64,000 nucleotides of DNA, from assembly GCA_052400665.1 (NCBI GenBank), contig JBQTGK010000001.1; one strand, given 5' to 3'. The position numbers and the translations under genes are program-made. Source of the stretch: JBQTGK01 sp052400665 (GTDB taxonomy: Bacteria; Bacteroidota; Bacteroidia; Bacteroidales; Marinifilaceae). Under the pieces are notes generated by a model that was not told where the DNA came from, ran no database searches, and saw only the letters and a program-made list of their open reading frames with translations. This document shows positions 36,777-46,718 of the stretch, in pieces (positions within the stretch are counted from its first letter, which is position 1; the number at the start of each line of letters is the position of its first letter).

Positions 36777-38369
36777 ATGATTAAGGAAAAAATATTAATT
36801 GTTGACGACAAAATAGAAAACCTGATTAGCCTTGAGCGATTACTCAGCGATTTTAAAGTTGATTTTGTACGTGCCGAATCGGGAGAAGAAGCTTTAAAGC
36901 AAACTCTTCACGAAGATTTTGCAATGGCAATACTAGACGTTCAAATGCCTGGAATGGATGGCTATGAAACACTGGACTTTATGCGTCAGCGAAAAAAAAC
37001 AAAACTATTACCTGTAATATTTGTTTCGGCAATTCATCAAAGCGATTTACATATTATAAAAGGAATTGAAAGTGGCGCGGTAGACTTTATCCCAAAACCA
37101 ATAATTCCTGAAATATTGCAAGGGAAAGTAAAGGTATTTCTCGATTTATACCGACAAAGAAAAGAACTGAATACTCTTTTAAACTATTTAGAAACGAAAA
37201 ACGAAGAACTAATTATTGAAAAAACAAAAGCAGAAGATGCCACTAGAGCTAAATCTTTATTTTTAGCTAATATGTCGCATGAAATTCGCTCTCCTATGAA
37301 TGGAATTTTGGGTTTATCTCAACTTCTAAGGAAAGCCGACCTAGCCGAAGAGCATAAAGATATGCTTCAAGTAATTTGCACTTCGGGAGAAAACTTGCTG
37401 CAAATAATAAACGACATCCTCGATTATTCAAAAATTGAAGCCGGTCAAATAGAAATAGAAGAAATAGAATTCGATCTTAAAAAACTGGTCGACACCATTT
37501 ACCACCTATTAAATTTTAAAACTCAGGAAAAAAATATCGAATTTATCGTTGATATTGAAGACAACATACCAATCAGTTTAATTGGAGACTCGTTTAGACT
37601 AAATCAAATATTAATGAACCTGGTTAATAATGCAATTAAATTTACGCATAAAGGTTCTGTTAAATTATCAATAAAATGTCTCGAAAAAAACAACGAATAT
37701 GTATCTTTATTTTTTTCGATAAAAGATACAGGAATTGGAATCTCGAAAGAAGCACAAACAAAACTATTTAAAGAATTTACACAAACAGATAGCTCAACAA
37801 CTCGAAAATATGGAGGTACTGGACTAGGATTAGCTATTTCTAAAAATTTAACCAACCTCATGGGAGGTAAAATTAGCCTGGAAAGTACACCCGACATTGG
37901 CTCGGAATTTATGTTTGAACTAAAATTTGCTTACAAAGAAAAGGAGACTGAAATGTTAAATAACGAAAACGTAGAAATTCCAAAACAACTATCAATTTTG
38001 GTAGCAGAAGATAATCCTATTAACCAAAAGGTTGCCATTCTTACTCTACGTCACATGGGCTTACAGTGCGATGTTGCTAAAAATGGACTCGAAGCATTCG
38101 AAATGCATAAAGAAAATCACTACCAAGTTATTCTTATGGATATGCAAATGCCAGTTTTAGATGGAATTAATGCAACCGAAAAAATCAGACATTTTGAATC
38201 TGAAAATCCGGATTTAGCCAAAACTTTTATAATTGCGCTTACTGCAAATGCTTTTGTAGAGGATAAACAAAATTGTATTGATGCAGGCATGAACGACTTT
38301 ATAAGCAAACCATTTAAAGAAGAAGCTTTAAAGAAAATATTAAGCCAAGTGTCTAAAAGTATTGCTTAA
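36777..38369 (+). CDS. Soluble hybrid histidine kinase (REC-HisKA-HATPase-REC)
   Basis: A 530-residue cytoplasmic kinase with no membrane segment. N-terminal receiver (1-120) with Asp54 (MAILDVQMPGMDGYE); short coiled coil; HisKA with His168 (FLANMSHEIRSPMNG); HATPase with NLVNNAIKFTH, DTGIGI and GGTGLGLAISK; C-terminal receiver (about 400-525) with Asp455 (VILMDMQMPVLDGI). The N-terminal receiver could take phosphate from the upstream membrane kinase, 21 bases before it in the same operon, making a phosphorelay. CheR follows 3 bases downstream. Confidence 0.93.
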   Translation: MIKEKILIVDDKIENLISLERLLSDFKVDFVRAESGEEALKQTLHEDFAMAILDVQMPGMDGYETLDFMRQRKKTKLLPVIFVSAIHQSDLHIIKGIESGAVDFIPKPIIPEILQGKVKVFLDLYRQRKELNTLLNYLETKNEELIIEKTKAEDATRAKSLFLANMSHEIRSPMNGILGLSQLLRKADLAEEHKDMLQVICTSGENLLQIINDILDYSKIEAGQIEIEEIEFDLKKLVDTIYHLLNFKTQEKNIEFIVDIEDNIPISLIGDSFRLNQILMNLVNNAIKFTHKGSVKLSIKCLEKNNEYVSLFFSIKDTGIGISKEAQTKLFKEFTQTDSSTTRKYGGTGLGLAISKNLTNLMGGKISLESTPDIGSEFMFELKFAYKEKETEMLNNENVEIPKQLSILVAEDNPINQKVAILTLRHMGLQCDVAKNGLEAFEMHKENHYQVILMDMQMPVLDGINATEKIRHFESENPDLAKTFIIALTANAFVEDKQNCIDAGMNDFISKPFKEEALKKILSQVSKSIA

Positions 38370-38371
38370 CT

Positions 38372-39217
38372 ATGGAGAAAAATAAATCAGTCGATTCTGA
38401 TATTATTGATGTAGAAATCCATCTGTTTCTGGAAGCAATGTATCAACAATACAGTTACGACTTTAGAAATTATTCTAAAGCACACATCAAAAGAAGGTTA
38501 ATGCATAGATTGGCCATAGGAAATTTTTCATCTATTTCGCAAATGCAGGAAAAATTGTTGAGAGACAGAAATTTCTTTATTGATTTGTTGGCAGATTTAT
38601 CGATTAATGTAACCGAAATGTTTCGCGATCCTGATTTTTATAAATCCTTTCGCGAAAATGTTATTCCCACTTTAAAAACACATCCGTTTATTAAAGTTTG
38701 GCACGCCGGATGTTCTACGGGAGAAGAAGTGTATTCGCTCGCTATTCTTTTGCAGGAAGAAGGGCTTTTAGACAGGTGTCAAATTTATGCTACCGATTTT
38801 AACCGGAAGGTTTTAGAGGTAGCTAAATCGGGAATTTACAACACTCAGGATTTAGATAAATTTCAGCAAAACTATATAAAATCAGGAGGTAAAAAAGATT
38901 TGTCTGATTATTATACTTTAAAATATGGTTCAATTAAATTGGATCAAAATCTATCAAAAAAAGTAGTTTTTGCCGATCATAATCTGGTTACCGATCATGT
39001 ATTTGCCGAAGTAAACCTTATTCTCTGCAGAAATGTTCTCATTTATTTTAACAGAGAACTCCAGAACAATGTTATTAATTTATTTTATGACAGCTTATTA
39101 CACAGTGGATACCTTTGCTTAGGAACAAAAGAATCTCTCAAATTTACCGCCTACGATAAACTATTTAGTGCTACCGACTCCAAACAAAAAATATTTAAAA
39201 AACTTATCTGTCCATGA
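38372..39217 (+). CDS. cheR: CheR-type protein-glutamate O-methyltransferase
   Basis: A 281-residue cytoplasmic SAM-dependent methyltransferase that methylates glutamates on receptor coiled coils. N-terminal helical domain (18-90, RRLMHRLAIGNF), SAM site HAGCSTGEEVYSLAILL (111-127), FRDPDFYKSF, and NLILCRNVLIYFNRELQ. Full length. No chemoreceptor, CheA or CheW gene is in the window, so its substrate may be the coiled coil of the upstream membrane kinase. It overlaps cheB by 4 bases (ATGA). Confidence 0.92.
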   Translation: MEKNKSVDSDIIDVEIHLFLEAMYQQYSYDFRNYSKAHIKRRLMHRLAIGNFSSISQMQEKLLRDRNFFIDLLADLSINVTEMFRDPDFYKSFRENVIPTLKTHPFIKVWHAGCSTGEEVYSLAILLQEEGLLDRCQIYATDFNRKVLEVAKSGIYNTQDLDKFQQNYIKSGGKKDLSDYYTLKYGSIKLDQNLSKKVVFADHNLVTDHVFAEVNLILCRNVLIYFNRELQNNVINLFYDSLLHSGYLCLGTKESLKFTAYDKLFSATDSKQKIFKKLICP

Positions 39218-39780
39218 TAAAAGCAATTGTAATTGGAACATCGTATGGAGGCTTAGAAGCTTTAAAATGTATTCTACCTAAGCTTCCCGAAAATTTTTCA
39301 TTACCAATACTTGTTGTATTGCACATTGGAGACAATAACAACGATTCTTTTATTTCATATATTAACGACATAAGTAAAATAAAAGTTAAAGAAGCCGAAG
39401 AAAAAGAAATCCTACTGGGTGGACATGTGTATTTTGCACCTCCGAATTATCACATGCTAGTAGAAAAAGATCATAGCATATCGTTTACCATCGATAATAA
39501 AGTTCATTACTCCCGACCATCAATCGATGTGCTTTTTGAATCGGCCGCATGGGCTTATGGCGATAAATTAATAGGTATTATATTAACGGGTTTAAATCAG
39601 GATGGAGCAATGGGATTAGAAACAATAAAATCCTATGGTGGAATTACAATAGTTCAAAATCCTGCTAAAGCTGTTGCCTCAATAATGCCACAAGCGGCTA
39701 TCACAATCACAAATCCCGACTATATCATTGATATCGAAGACATTTGCAATAAAATATTAGAAATTACAAATCAAAAATAA
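39214..39780 (+). CDS. cheB: CheB-type methylesterase, catalytic domain only
   Basis: A 188-residue stand-alone methylesterase domain that removes CheR-added methyl groups. Catalytic triad residues visible: Ser10 (GTSYGGLEAL), His37 (VVLHIGD) and Asp130 (GLNQDGAMGL). The N-terminal receiver found in classical CheB is absent, so it is not controlled by direct phosphorylation in cis. It ends the four-gene operon started at 33016. Confidence 0.9.
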   Translation: MIKAIVIGTSYGGLEALKCILPKLPENFSLPILVVLHIGDNNNDSFISYINDISKIKVKEAEEKEILLGGHVYFAPPNYHMLVEKDHSISFTIDNKVHYSRPSIDVLFESAAWAYGDKLIGIILTGLNQDGAMGLETIKSYGGITIVQNPAKAVASIMPQAAITITNPDYIIDIEDICNKILEITNQK

Positions 39781-39851
39781 TTCTTGCTTAAGAAAAGGAA
39801 TCCTTTCCTTTTTTTCCGATATTTCTGCTGAATTTCTAAAAGAAATAAAAA

Positions 39852-40394
39852 ATGCCATTAACAGTCGAAATAAAAGCTCACTGCAAAAATCAAGATAAAA
39901 TACGCAGAATTTTAAAAGATCATAAAGCTATTTTTAAAGGAACAGATCATCAAATAGATACTTATTTTCATTCCAAAACAGGCAAATTAAAGCTTCGCGA
40001 AGGAAATATCGAAAATACTCTGATTCATTATGTGCAGGAAAATAGAAAAGGATTGAAAGAGAGTAAGCTTACTTTATACAAAACCAAACCAGAATCTGGT
40101 TTAAAAAATATCCTGGAAAAATCAATTGGAACAAGCTGTGTTATTGATAAAAAAAGAGAAATATATTTTATCGACAATGTAAAATTTAACCTAGATACAG
40201 TTAAAAACTTGGGTAAGTTTATTAAAATTGAGGCTATTGATATTAATAATAATACACCGAACGAAAAACTACAAGAACAATGTAATCATTACATTAAGTT
40301 ACTGGAGGTAAATGCAAAAAACTTAATATCAGAATCTTATAGCGATCTTCTGCAACAAAACAGTCTTTTTAACCAGATATTTATAGAAGAATAA
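39852..40394 (+). CDS. CYTH-domain protein (class IV adenylyl cyclase/triphosphatase-like)
   Basis: A 180-residue cytoplasmic protein. CYTH features: N-terminal VEIKAHCKNQ (a reduced form of ExExK), HQIDTYFHSKTGKLKLREG, ESKLTLYKT, KKREIYFIDNVKFNLDTVKNLGKFIKIEAID. The fold binds triphosphate groups; members are adenylyl cyclases, thiamine triphosphatases or inorganic triphosphatases. Which activity applies here is not decidable, and the first acidic motif is weaker than usual. It begins 72 bases after cheB, so may belong to the same transcript. Confidence 0.78.
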   Translation: MPLTVEIKAHCKNQDKIRRILKDHKAIFKGTDHQIDTYFHSKTGKLKLREGNIENTLIHYVQENRKGLKESKLTLYKTKPESGLKNILEKSIGTSCVIDKKREIYFIDNVKFNLDTVKNLGKFIKIEAIDINNNTPNEKLQEQCNHYIKLLEVNAKNLISESYSDLLQQNSLFNQIFIEE

Positions 40395-40464
40395 GTAATT
40401 CTAAATTTAATTTATTGTAAGCATCATATTTAGTAACTTTAGTGTAGACTCAAAAACTACTAAA

Positions 40465-40908
40465 ATGCTCCAATTCGAATTTGACATACGACAACACAAA
40501 ATCAATAATAACAAATCGAAAGGCAAACAACTTGCTTTAGGAATTGCATTTATACTTACAGCTTTACTTCTCTATTTTTTTAATCGTTATTTTAATTTTT
40601 TACCACATGGAAATTATTTAATCCTTGTATTGAGTGTTTTAGCAATTTATTTTATTGGCCTGCTATTAGGCTGCAAATTATTTTATCCGAACGAATACCT
40701 GATTATTAACTCGCGTAAATTAACCTACAAAATAGGCTGGCAGAAAAAGGAAACAAAAATCTACTTAAAGGATATTGAAGATATTCTTGTTAAGAACCAC
40801 AAAATGGAAATTAAACTGAAAGAGAAAGAGATAATTCGATTAAATCTTTCCCACCTAAATGACAATTCCATTTCAATCCTAAAAAATTATCTGAATATCA
40901 CAGAGTAA
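40465..40908 (+). CDS. Small membrane protein with two helices
   Basis: A 147-residue protein of unknown function. Two hydrophobic segments (about 24-42 and 50-70) are followed by a cytoplasmic beta-rich part (YLIINSRKLTYKIGWQKKETKIYLKDIEDILVKNHKMEIKLK) that resembles bacterial PH-like domains. I do not recognise a named family. It is convergent with tsaD and shares a terminator with it. Confidence 0.65.
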   Translation: MLQFEFDIRQHKINNNKSKGKQLALGIAFILTALLLYFFNRYFNFLPHGNYLILVLSVLAIYFIGLLLGCKLFYPNEYLIINSRKLTYKIGWQKKETKIYLKDIEDILVKNHKMEIKLKEKEIIRLNLSHLNDNSISILKNYLNITE

Positions 40909-40911
40909 AAA

Positions 40912-40938
40912 AAACGGAAGCTAGATTAACTTCCGTTT
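40912..40938. terminator. Bidirectional terminator between convergent genes
   Basis: AAACGGAAG (40912-40920), loop of 9, CTTCCGTTT (40930-40938), with A residues before and T residues after. Serves the small membrane protein (+) and tsaD (-). Confidence 0.85.
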
Positions 40939-40943
40939 CTTAT

Positions 40944-41966
40944 TTATTTAATGGTCATTCTGGCAAAAGGTGCCGTATCCTGATCAACAAATTCCTTTCT
41001 TAAATATTTAAAATATCCCGTTATGGCAACCATAGCTGCATTATCTAAAGAATAACCCAACTGAGGAACAAATACTTTCCACTTAAATTTTTCTGCAGCA
41101 CTATGCAAAGCTTCTTGCAAACCCGAATTGGCCGAAACACCTCCCGCAATAGCTACTTGTTTAATCCCGGTTTCTTTGGCCGCTCGCTTTACCTTATTCA
41201 TTAAAATATCAACAATTGTATGCTGTAAGGAAGCACACAAATCATTCATATTTTCCTGTATAAAATTTGGATTTTCCTTTATTTTGTCGCGAACAAAGTA
41301 AAGAAATGATGTTTTTAATCCACTAAAGCTATAATTTAAACCCTGAATTTTAGGTCGGCTAAATTCAAAAGCAAGCGGATTTCCAAGTTTGGCATTCTTA
41401 TCGATAATTGGCCCTCCCGGATAAGGCAAACCCATAACTTTCGCACATTTATCAAAAGCTTCGCCTGCAGCATCATCAATGGTTTCTCCTATTACCTCCA
41501 TATCTAAATGATCTTTCACAATAATAATTTGAGAATTACCACCCGAAACCAAAAGAGCTAAAAATGGAAATTCCGGATGCTCATATTTATTTTTCACATC
41601 ATCAATAAAATGAGCTAAAATATGAGCCTGCAAATGATTTACTTCTATTAAAGGAATATTTTTCGACATAGCAAATCCCTTAGCAAAAGAAGTTCCTACC
41701 ATTAAAGATCCTAATAAGCCAGGCCCTCTGGTAAAAGCAACTGCATCAATTTGATCGGCATTAACCCCAGCTTTTTCCATTGCCTGATGAACAACTGGAA
41801 TAATATTTTGCTGGTGAGCCCGAGAAGCCAATTCTGGCACTACTCCACCGTATTGTTCATGCACATCCTGATTCGCAATTATATTTGAATAAATAATTCC
41901 ATCCTTAAGTACCGATGCCGATGTATCATCGCAAGATGATTCTATTCCTAGTATGGTTACACTCAT
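40944..41966 (-). CDS. tsaD: tRNA N6-threonylcarbamoyladenosine transferase TsaD
   Basis: A 340-residue enzyme that, with TsaB and TsaE, puts the threonylcarbamoyl group on A37 of ANN-decoding tRNAs. I chose ATG 41964-41966 (MSVTILGIESSCDDTS), which matches the family start; an ATG 24 bases upstream adds only 8 non-conserved residues. Metal-binding HLQAH has His111 and His115; ELASRAH, FTRGPGLLGSLMVG and GGVSANSGL are typical. It is divergent from the TamB-like gene. Confidence 0.96.
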   Translation of the reverse strand: MSVTILGIESSCDDTSASVLKDGIIYSNIIANQDVHEQYGGVVPELASRAHQQNIIPVVHQAMEKAGVNADQIDAVAFTRGPGLLGSLMVGTSFAKGFAMSKNIPLIEVNHLQAHILAHFIDDVKNKYEHPEFPFLALLVSGGNSQIIIVKDHLDMEVIGETIDDAAGEAFDKCAKVMGLPYPGGPIIDKNAKLGNPLAFEFSRPKIQGLNYSFSGLKTSFLYFVRDKIKENPNFIQENMNDLCASLQHTIVDILMNKVKRAAKETGIKQVAIAGGVSANSGLQEALHSAAEKFKWKVFVPQLGYSLDNAAMVAITGYFKYLRKEFVDQDTAPFARMTIK

Positions 41967-42078
41967 CAATTTAATATTAATATTGAACATTTATCAGCCT
42001 TTATCCTTTAATTAGTTAAAAAAGTCAAAAAACTGCTTAAACGCTCCAATGTATGTATTATAATTTCTTCTTTTTCGC

Positions 42079-42086
42079 TAATTTTG
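42079..42086 (+). promoter_or_regulatory. Perfect -7 element overlapping the apparent start of the TamB-like gene
   Basis: TAATTTTG matches TAnnTTTG exactly. It overlaps the only non-ATG start candidate (TTG 42084) of the downstream gene, which would put the transcript start near 42093, inside the annotated ORF. No good -33 element is visible. Confidence 0.35.
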
Positions 42087-45000
42087 TGCATCTCACAAAA
42101 AGCCAAAATTATTAAAAAAATATTCAAAATATCAATTTGGAGCTTATTGGTTATCATTATGATTCCCTGTTTAATGTATCTGCTATTTTTAAGCAGCACT
42201 GTTCAAACTTATTTAAGCCGCAATTTAGCCAACTATCTATCTAAGCAAACCCATAGCCCTATTACAATTGAAGGGGTTAATATTTCGCCTTTTAAAAGTA
42301 TTATACTTAAAGGTTTGTATGTGGAAGATTATCAAAAAGACACTTTAATTTATATTGATAATTTGAAAGTACAGATCGATTCCTTTAATTTTAGTAAAAA
42401 ACAACTTCATATTAATAAACTTACGCTCGACAAAAGTTTATTTAAATTATATGAAGATGCCGAAAGAGTTTTAAATCTTGATATTTTTTTAGATTCCCTT
42501 TCAAGCAATTCTTCAACAAGTTCCGAAGATTCTCTTCAAAAATCATGGAATATAAATGTCGCTAATATCGACCTTGAAAATACAAAGTTTGCATATAAAA
42601 CCATAGCTGCAGCTCCTCAAAAATTTGGAATGAACTACGACGATATATACGTAACAAACATAAACTTACAGGCTCGTGATATTAAACTCATTAACGACTC
42701 TTTAGACTTTCAAATAAAACACCTTAGCTGTCTGGAAAAATCGGGTTTCGAGTTAAAAGATTTTGTTGCTCATTCGTGGGTAACCAATAAACAATGGGGA
42801 TTAAGTAATGTAAGGATCTCGTCCGAGAAAAGTAAACTAAATGCTGAACACCTTTACTTTAACTATGTTGCTCACCAAGGATACTGGGCAAAGTTCACAA
42901 AAAAAATGCAACTGGACTTTCAAATTCGCTCCTCGCGAGTTAGTTTTCTTGATTTAGCTTATTTTAATGAAGATTTGTTAGGCTTTAAAGAAAGCGGCTA
43001 TATTTCAGGAAAAATCTATGGTACTATTTTCGATTTAAGAGGTAAAAATATTAATATCGCTTACGGCCATAATACTACACTTAAAGGGCGTTTTTACATG
43101 AATGGCTTGCCAAAAATTAAGGACTCCTATCTCGAAGCCGACTTTAAAGAATTGACAACCAGCATTGCAGATATCGAAAAAGTATATATTCCTGGCTACT
43201 CTAAAGAGCATTTTAAACTACCCGAATATTTCAATAACCTTGGCTTAATACAATACAAAGGTAAATTTAACGGATTTGTAAATGATTTCGTTTTTTACGG
43301 TAATTTTAATACTAAACTGGGAGATCTTAAGACAGACATTCTTTTTAAACCTAATCACAAAAATGGCAAACTCGATTTTACTGGTGATTTAACTACTCAG
43401 GAATTTAATCTGGGAGGCTTTGTAGGAAGCAGTAAATTTGGCGATGTTTCTTTAGATATATCGGTTAAAGGTTTCACATCTGCAGAAACAACTCAAGGAA
43501 CAATGAAAGGAAACATTTCTAATCTTGATTTTTATGATTATGAATATGAAAACCTTAGCCTAAATGGTTTCTTTTCCGAATCTCAGTTCGATGGACAAAT
43601 ATCTATTCAGGACCCGAACATTGGCTTTGATTTTTCTGGTAAGGTAGATTTCTCGCACGAAACACCAACAATGAGATTTAGCTCGAATATAAACAAGGCC
43701 AAATTATTCCCACTAAACTTAAATACCAAAGATCACAAAGCAGAATTAAGTATGGCTATAAATGCTAACTTTACAGGTAATGGATTAGATAATGCCAATG
43801 GTATTATTGAAATAAGTAATACTAATTATAAAAATAGCCTGGGAGAATTTCAACTTAATAAGTTTACAATAAACTCATTTACTTCTTCTAATTTTAAAAA
43901 AATCCTTCTAAAATCAGATATCGCAGATGCTAAAGTTGAAGGTAATTACGAAATAAGCAAACTTATTTCGTCTATTGCAAATCTTACCTACCATTATTTA
44001 CCCGCCTACGCTCCCAATAAAGAATACTTAAAAACCGACAGTACAAATAATTTTAAATTCTCAATGAATTTAAAAAATACCGATTCTATTACATCTATTA
44101 TTTACCCAAATTTAAGTTTAGCTCATAATACCAATATTTCAGGCGAAATTATAGCCATAAACCACATGTTGGATATGCACTTTAATTCCCCAAAACTAAT
44201 TTATGATGGCAAATCATTCGATGAATTAAAAATAGATTTATCAACAACTAATGAAGAACTAATTCTGAAAGGCAGAACAAACAAATTCCTTTTTTCTGAA
44301 AATTTTGGACTATACAACTTATCCCAAAAAATTACAGCAAGAAATAACACCGTTAAACTGGATGTTTTATGGAACAATTGGGATAAAGTTACCTATAGCG
44401 GCTTTCTTTCTGCAGTAGGAAGAGTAGAAAAATCAACAAAAACCAATAACTCAATCTGGAACATTAACCTACTTCCAAGTACAATAATAATGGCCGATAG
44501 TGTTTGGAATATCCCAAAATCCAAATTTGTAATTGATAGTACAAGTTACCAGATCGATAATTTTAAAATAGCAAGAGAAAATCATTTCTTTGGTTTAGAT
44601 GGCAAAATATCCAACAATCCCAACGACAGCATAACCTTTCAAATTCAAGATATTAGCTTAAAAAACCTAAATGATTTAACCCGTAATAAAAACATAAATA
44701 TCGACGGAACGGTTAAAGGCTATGTTCAATTGTCCGATTTTTATGGCGACAGATTATCCAACTCTAACTTGATGGTTGAAAAACTGGTGTTAAATAAAGA
44801 TACTTTGGGAAACCTATTCCTATTAAGCGATTGGGACAAACAGGAAAAGAGACTCTCCTTTTCATCATTTACAGATTATAACTCCCAAAAAGAATTAGAA
44901 GTGTTGGGAACATATATCCCCGATCAGGATTCTTTGAATATGGACATCAAAATAGATCAACTAAGAATGGAGCTTTTAAATCCATATTTGCAGGAAAACA

Positions 45001-46553
45001 TTTCTGATATTAAAGGAAAAACTGCAGGAAAACTTCATATTGAAGGCAAAACCAATAATCTTCAATCGAATGGAAAATTAATATTCAACAATACTGAATT
45101 TACTATTAAGCAACTACAAACCAGATATATATGCAACGATAGCATAATTATTACACCTTCGGAGTTAAGGTTTAACGAGTTTAAAATAAGAGACCAACAA
45201 AATAATACTGCAACTATTTTTGGAGCAATCACGCACCAAAACTTTAATAACTTCGGCTTAGATATTCAAATTAACACCCTAAACTTCAATGTCTTAGATA
45301 CTAAGATAACCGATAACGAATTGTTTTATGGAGAAGCTTACATGACAGGAATAACTGCCTTGTATGGACCTATAGATGACCTTGAAATTGATATTACCGC
45401 TAAAACCGACAAGAATACAAAAATTAATATTCCTTTAAATAACAGCGGAGATATTCAGGAAAGCAACTTTATCACTTTTGTAAATACCAACAGAATTAAA
45501 GAATCTTTAGAGGAAGATTACAAAATCGACCTATCAGGTATTAAATTGAATTGCGATCTTGAAATTACACCACAAACTGATATTCAGATTATTTTCGACT
45601 CAAAAATTGGAGATGTTTTAAAAGCCAAAGGAAGTGGAAATCTTAAATTAGGAATTGACACAAAAGGAGAATTTAAAATATTTGGAGATTACACCATACA
45701 AAAAGGAAGTTACCTATTTACCCTACAAAATGTTATCAATAAAAAATTCGACCTTGCAAATGGAGGTAATATTAAATGGTCAGGTGATCCTTACGATGCA
45801 AAGGTAGATATTAATGCAGTTTACAATGTAAAAACCACCTTATACGACTTGCTATTAAATACTCCTTACGTTGATAATACTAGTAAAATTCCGATTGAAT
45901 GTAATATGAATTTAAGCCAGAGATTAGAAAATCCAAACATTAAATTTAGTATCAATTTTCCTACTCTCGACCAGCAAACTCAAAGCATTCTTTCTGGTCT
46001 GTTCTCTACCGAAGATGAAATGAATAAACAAATTCTATCTCTGTTGGTTTTGAATCGTTTTTATACTCCTGAATATCTAAGGTCAACTGATCCTGATTTT
46101 GAAAATAAAAATTCCAGTTATGCCGTTGGAGTTACCACCAGCGAGCTGCTATCGAACCAATTATCGAACTGGTTAAGCCAAATTAGTAACGATTTTGATA
46201 TTGGTGTTAGTTACCGCCCTGGCGATGATTTAACAAGCGACGAAATTCAACTGGCACTATCTACTCAAATTTTTGATGATAAAGTTACAATCAACGGAAA
46301 TGTTGGAACAAGTAACAGCCAGGAAAGAGATAATGATATTGTTGGCGATGTTGATGTAAACATTAAACTAGATAAAAAAGGAAAATTACAACTTAAAGCC
46401 TTTACCCGATCTAACGAATATTTAGTCTACGAAGAATCAAGGAATACGCAAGGTGTAGGTATCTTCTATAAAGAAGACTTTAATACTTTTTCTGATCTTT
46501 TTAAAAAATACATTTCCTTCTTAAAAGGTAATAATAAAAGCGAAAAAAAATAA
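42084..46553 (+). CDS. TamB-like translocation and assembly protein
   Basis: A very large (1489 residues as annotated) envelope protein. N-terminal membrane anchor (about 16-35, SLLVIIMIPCLMYLLFLSS), then long repetitive beta strands of the AsmA/TamB type, and a C-terminal TamB domain (about 1150-1480; GDVLKAKGSGNLKLGIDTKGEFKIFGDYTIQKGSYLFTLQNV and QILSLLVLNRFY). Such proteins bridge inner and outer membranes and move lipids or help outer-membrane protein assembly. The start is uncertain: no in-frame ATG exists upstream of the anchor, and TTG 42084 coincides with a -7-like element; the true start may be a near-cognate codon slightly downstream. Confidence 0.88.
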   Translation: MCISQKAKIIKKIFKISIWSLLVIIMIPCLMYLLFLSSTVQTYLSRNLANYLSKQTHSPITIEGVNISPFKSIILKGLYVEDYQKDTLIYIDNLKVQIDSFNFSKKQLHINKLTLDKSLFKLYEDAERVLNLDIFLDSLSSNSSTSSEDSLQKSWNINVANIDLENTKFAYKTIAAAPQKFGMNYDDIYVTNINLQARDIKLINDSLDFQIKHLSCLEKSGFELKDFVAHSWVTNKQWGLSNVRISSEKSKLNAEHLYFNYVAHQGYWAKFTKKMQLDFQIRSSRVSFLDLAYFNEDLLGFKESGYISGKIYGTIFDLRGKNINIAYGHNTTLKGRFYMNGLPKIKDSYLEADFKELTTSIADIEKVYIPGYSKEHFKLPEYFNNLGLIQYKGKFNGFVNDFVFYGNFNTKLGDLKTDILFKPNHKNGKLDFTGDLTTQEFNLGGFVGSSKFGDVSLDISVKGFTSAETTQGTMKGNISNLDFYDYEYENLSLNGFFSESQFDGQISIQDPNIGFDFSGKVDFSHETPTMRFSSNINKAKLFPLNLNTKDHKAELSMAINANFTGNGLDNANGIIEISNTNYKNSLGEFQLNKFTINSFTSSNFKKILLKSDIADAKVEGNYEISKLISSIANLTYHYLPAYAPNKEYLKTDSTNNFKFSMNLKNTDSITSIIYPNLSLAHNTNISGEIIAINHMLDMHFNSPKLIYDGKSFDELKIDLSTTNEELILKGRTNKFLFSENFGLYNLSQKITARNNTVKLDVLWNNWDKVTYSGFLSAVGRVEKSTKTNNSIWNINLLPSTIIMADSVWNIPKSKFVIDSTSYQIDNFKIARENHFFGLDGKISNNPNDSITFQIQDISLKNLNDLTRNKNINIDGTVKGYVQLSDFYGDRLSNSNLMVEKLVLNKDTLGNLFLLSDWDKQEKRLSFSSFTDYNSQKELEVLGTYIPDQDSLNMDIKIDQLRMELLNPYLQENISDIKGKTAGKLHIEGKTNNLQSNGKLIFNNTEFTIKQLQTRYICNDSIIITPSELRFNEFKIRDQQNNTATIFGAITHQNFNNFGLDIQINTLNFNVLDTKITDNELFYGEAYMTGITALYGPIDDLEIDITAKTDKNTKINIPLNNSGDIQESNFITFVNTNRIKESLEEDYKIDLSGIKLNCDLEITPQTDIQIIFDSKIGDVLKAKGSGNLKLGIDTKGEFKIFGDYTIQKGSYLFTLQNVINKKFDLANGGNIKWSGDPYDAKVDINAVYNVKTTLYDLLLNTPYVDNTSKIPIECNMNLSQRLENPNIKFSINFPTLDQQTQSILSGLFSTEDEMNKQILSLLVLNRFYTPEYLRSTDPDFENKNSSYAVGVTTSELLSNQLSNWLSQISNDFDIGVSYRPGDDLTSDEIQLALSTQIFDDKVTINGNVGTSNSQERDNDIVGDVDVNIKLDKKGKLQLKAFTRSNEYLVYEESRNTQGVGIFYKEDFNTFSDLFKKYISFLKGNNKSEKK

Positions 46554-46718
46554 TAATATGAGTTAGAAGTATATTAAGAACACCTTGCTTAATGTTTTTT
46601 AACAGAACTAATGATAGAATTTTTTATTTAATTGTCATCTGATTTTAAAAAGCAAATATTAGTATATTCACATTTTATCAATAAGAAAATAAATTCACCT
46701 AATAAATAATCTATTATT

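Noticed and set aside
36777..39780. A complete chemotaxis gene cluster
   Set aside because: Only CheR and CheB are present; no CheA, CheW, CheY-type single-domain regulator or MCP is encoded in the window.
42008..42199. 63-codon minus-strand ORF at the tsaD/TamB junction
   Set aside because: It overlaps the TamB-like N-terminus on the other strand and has no recognisable features or supporting context.
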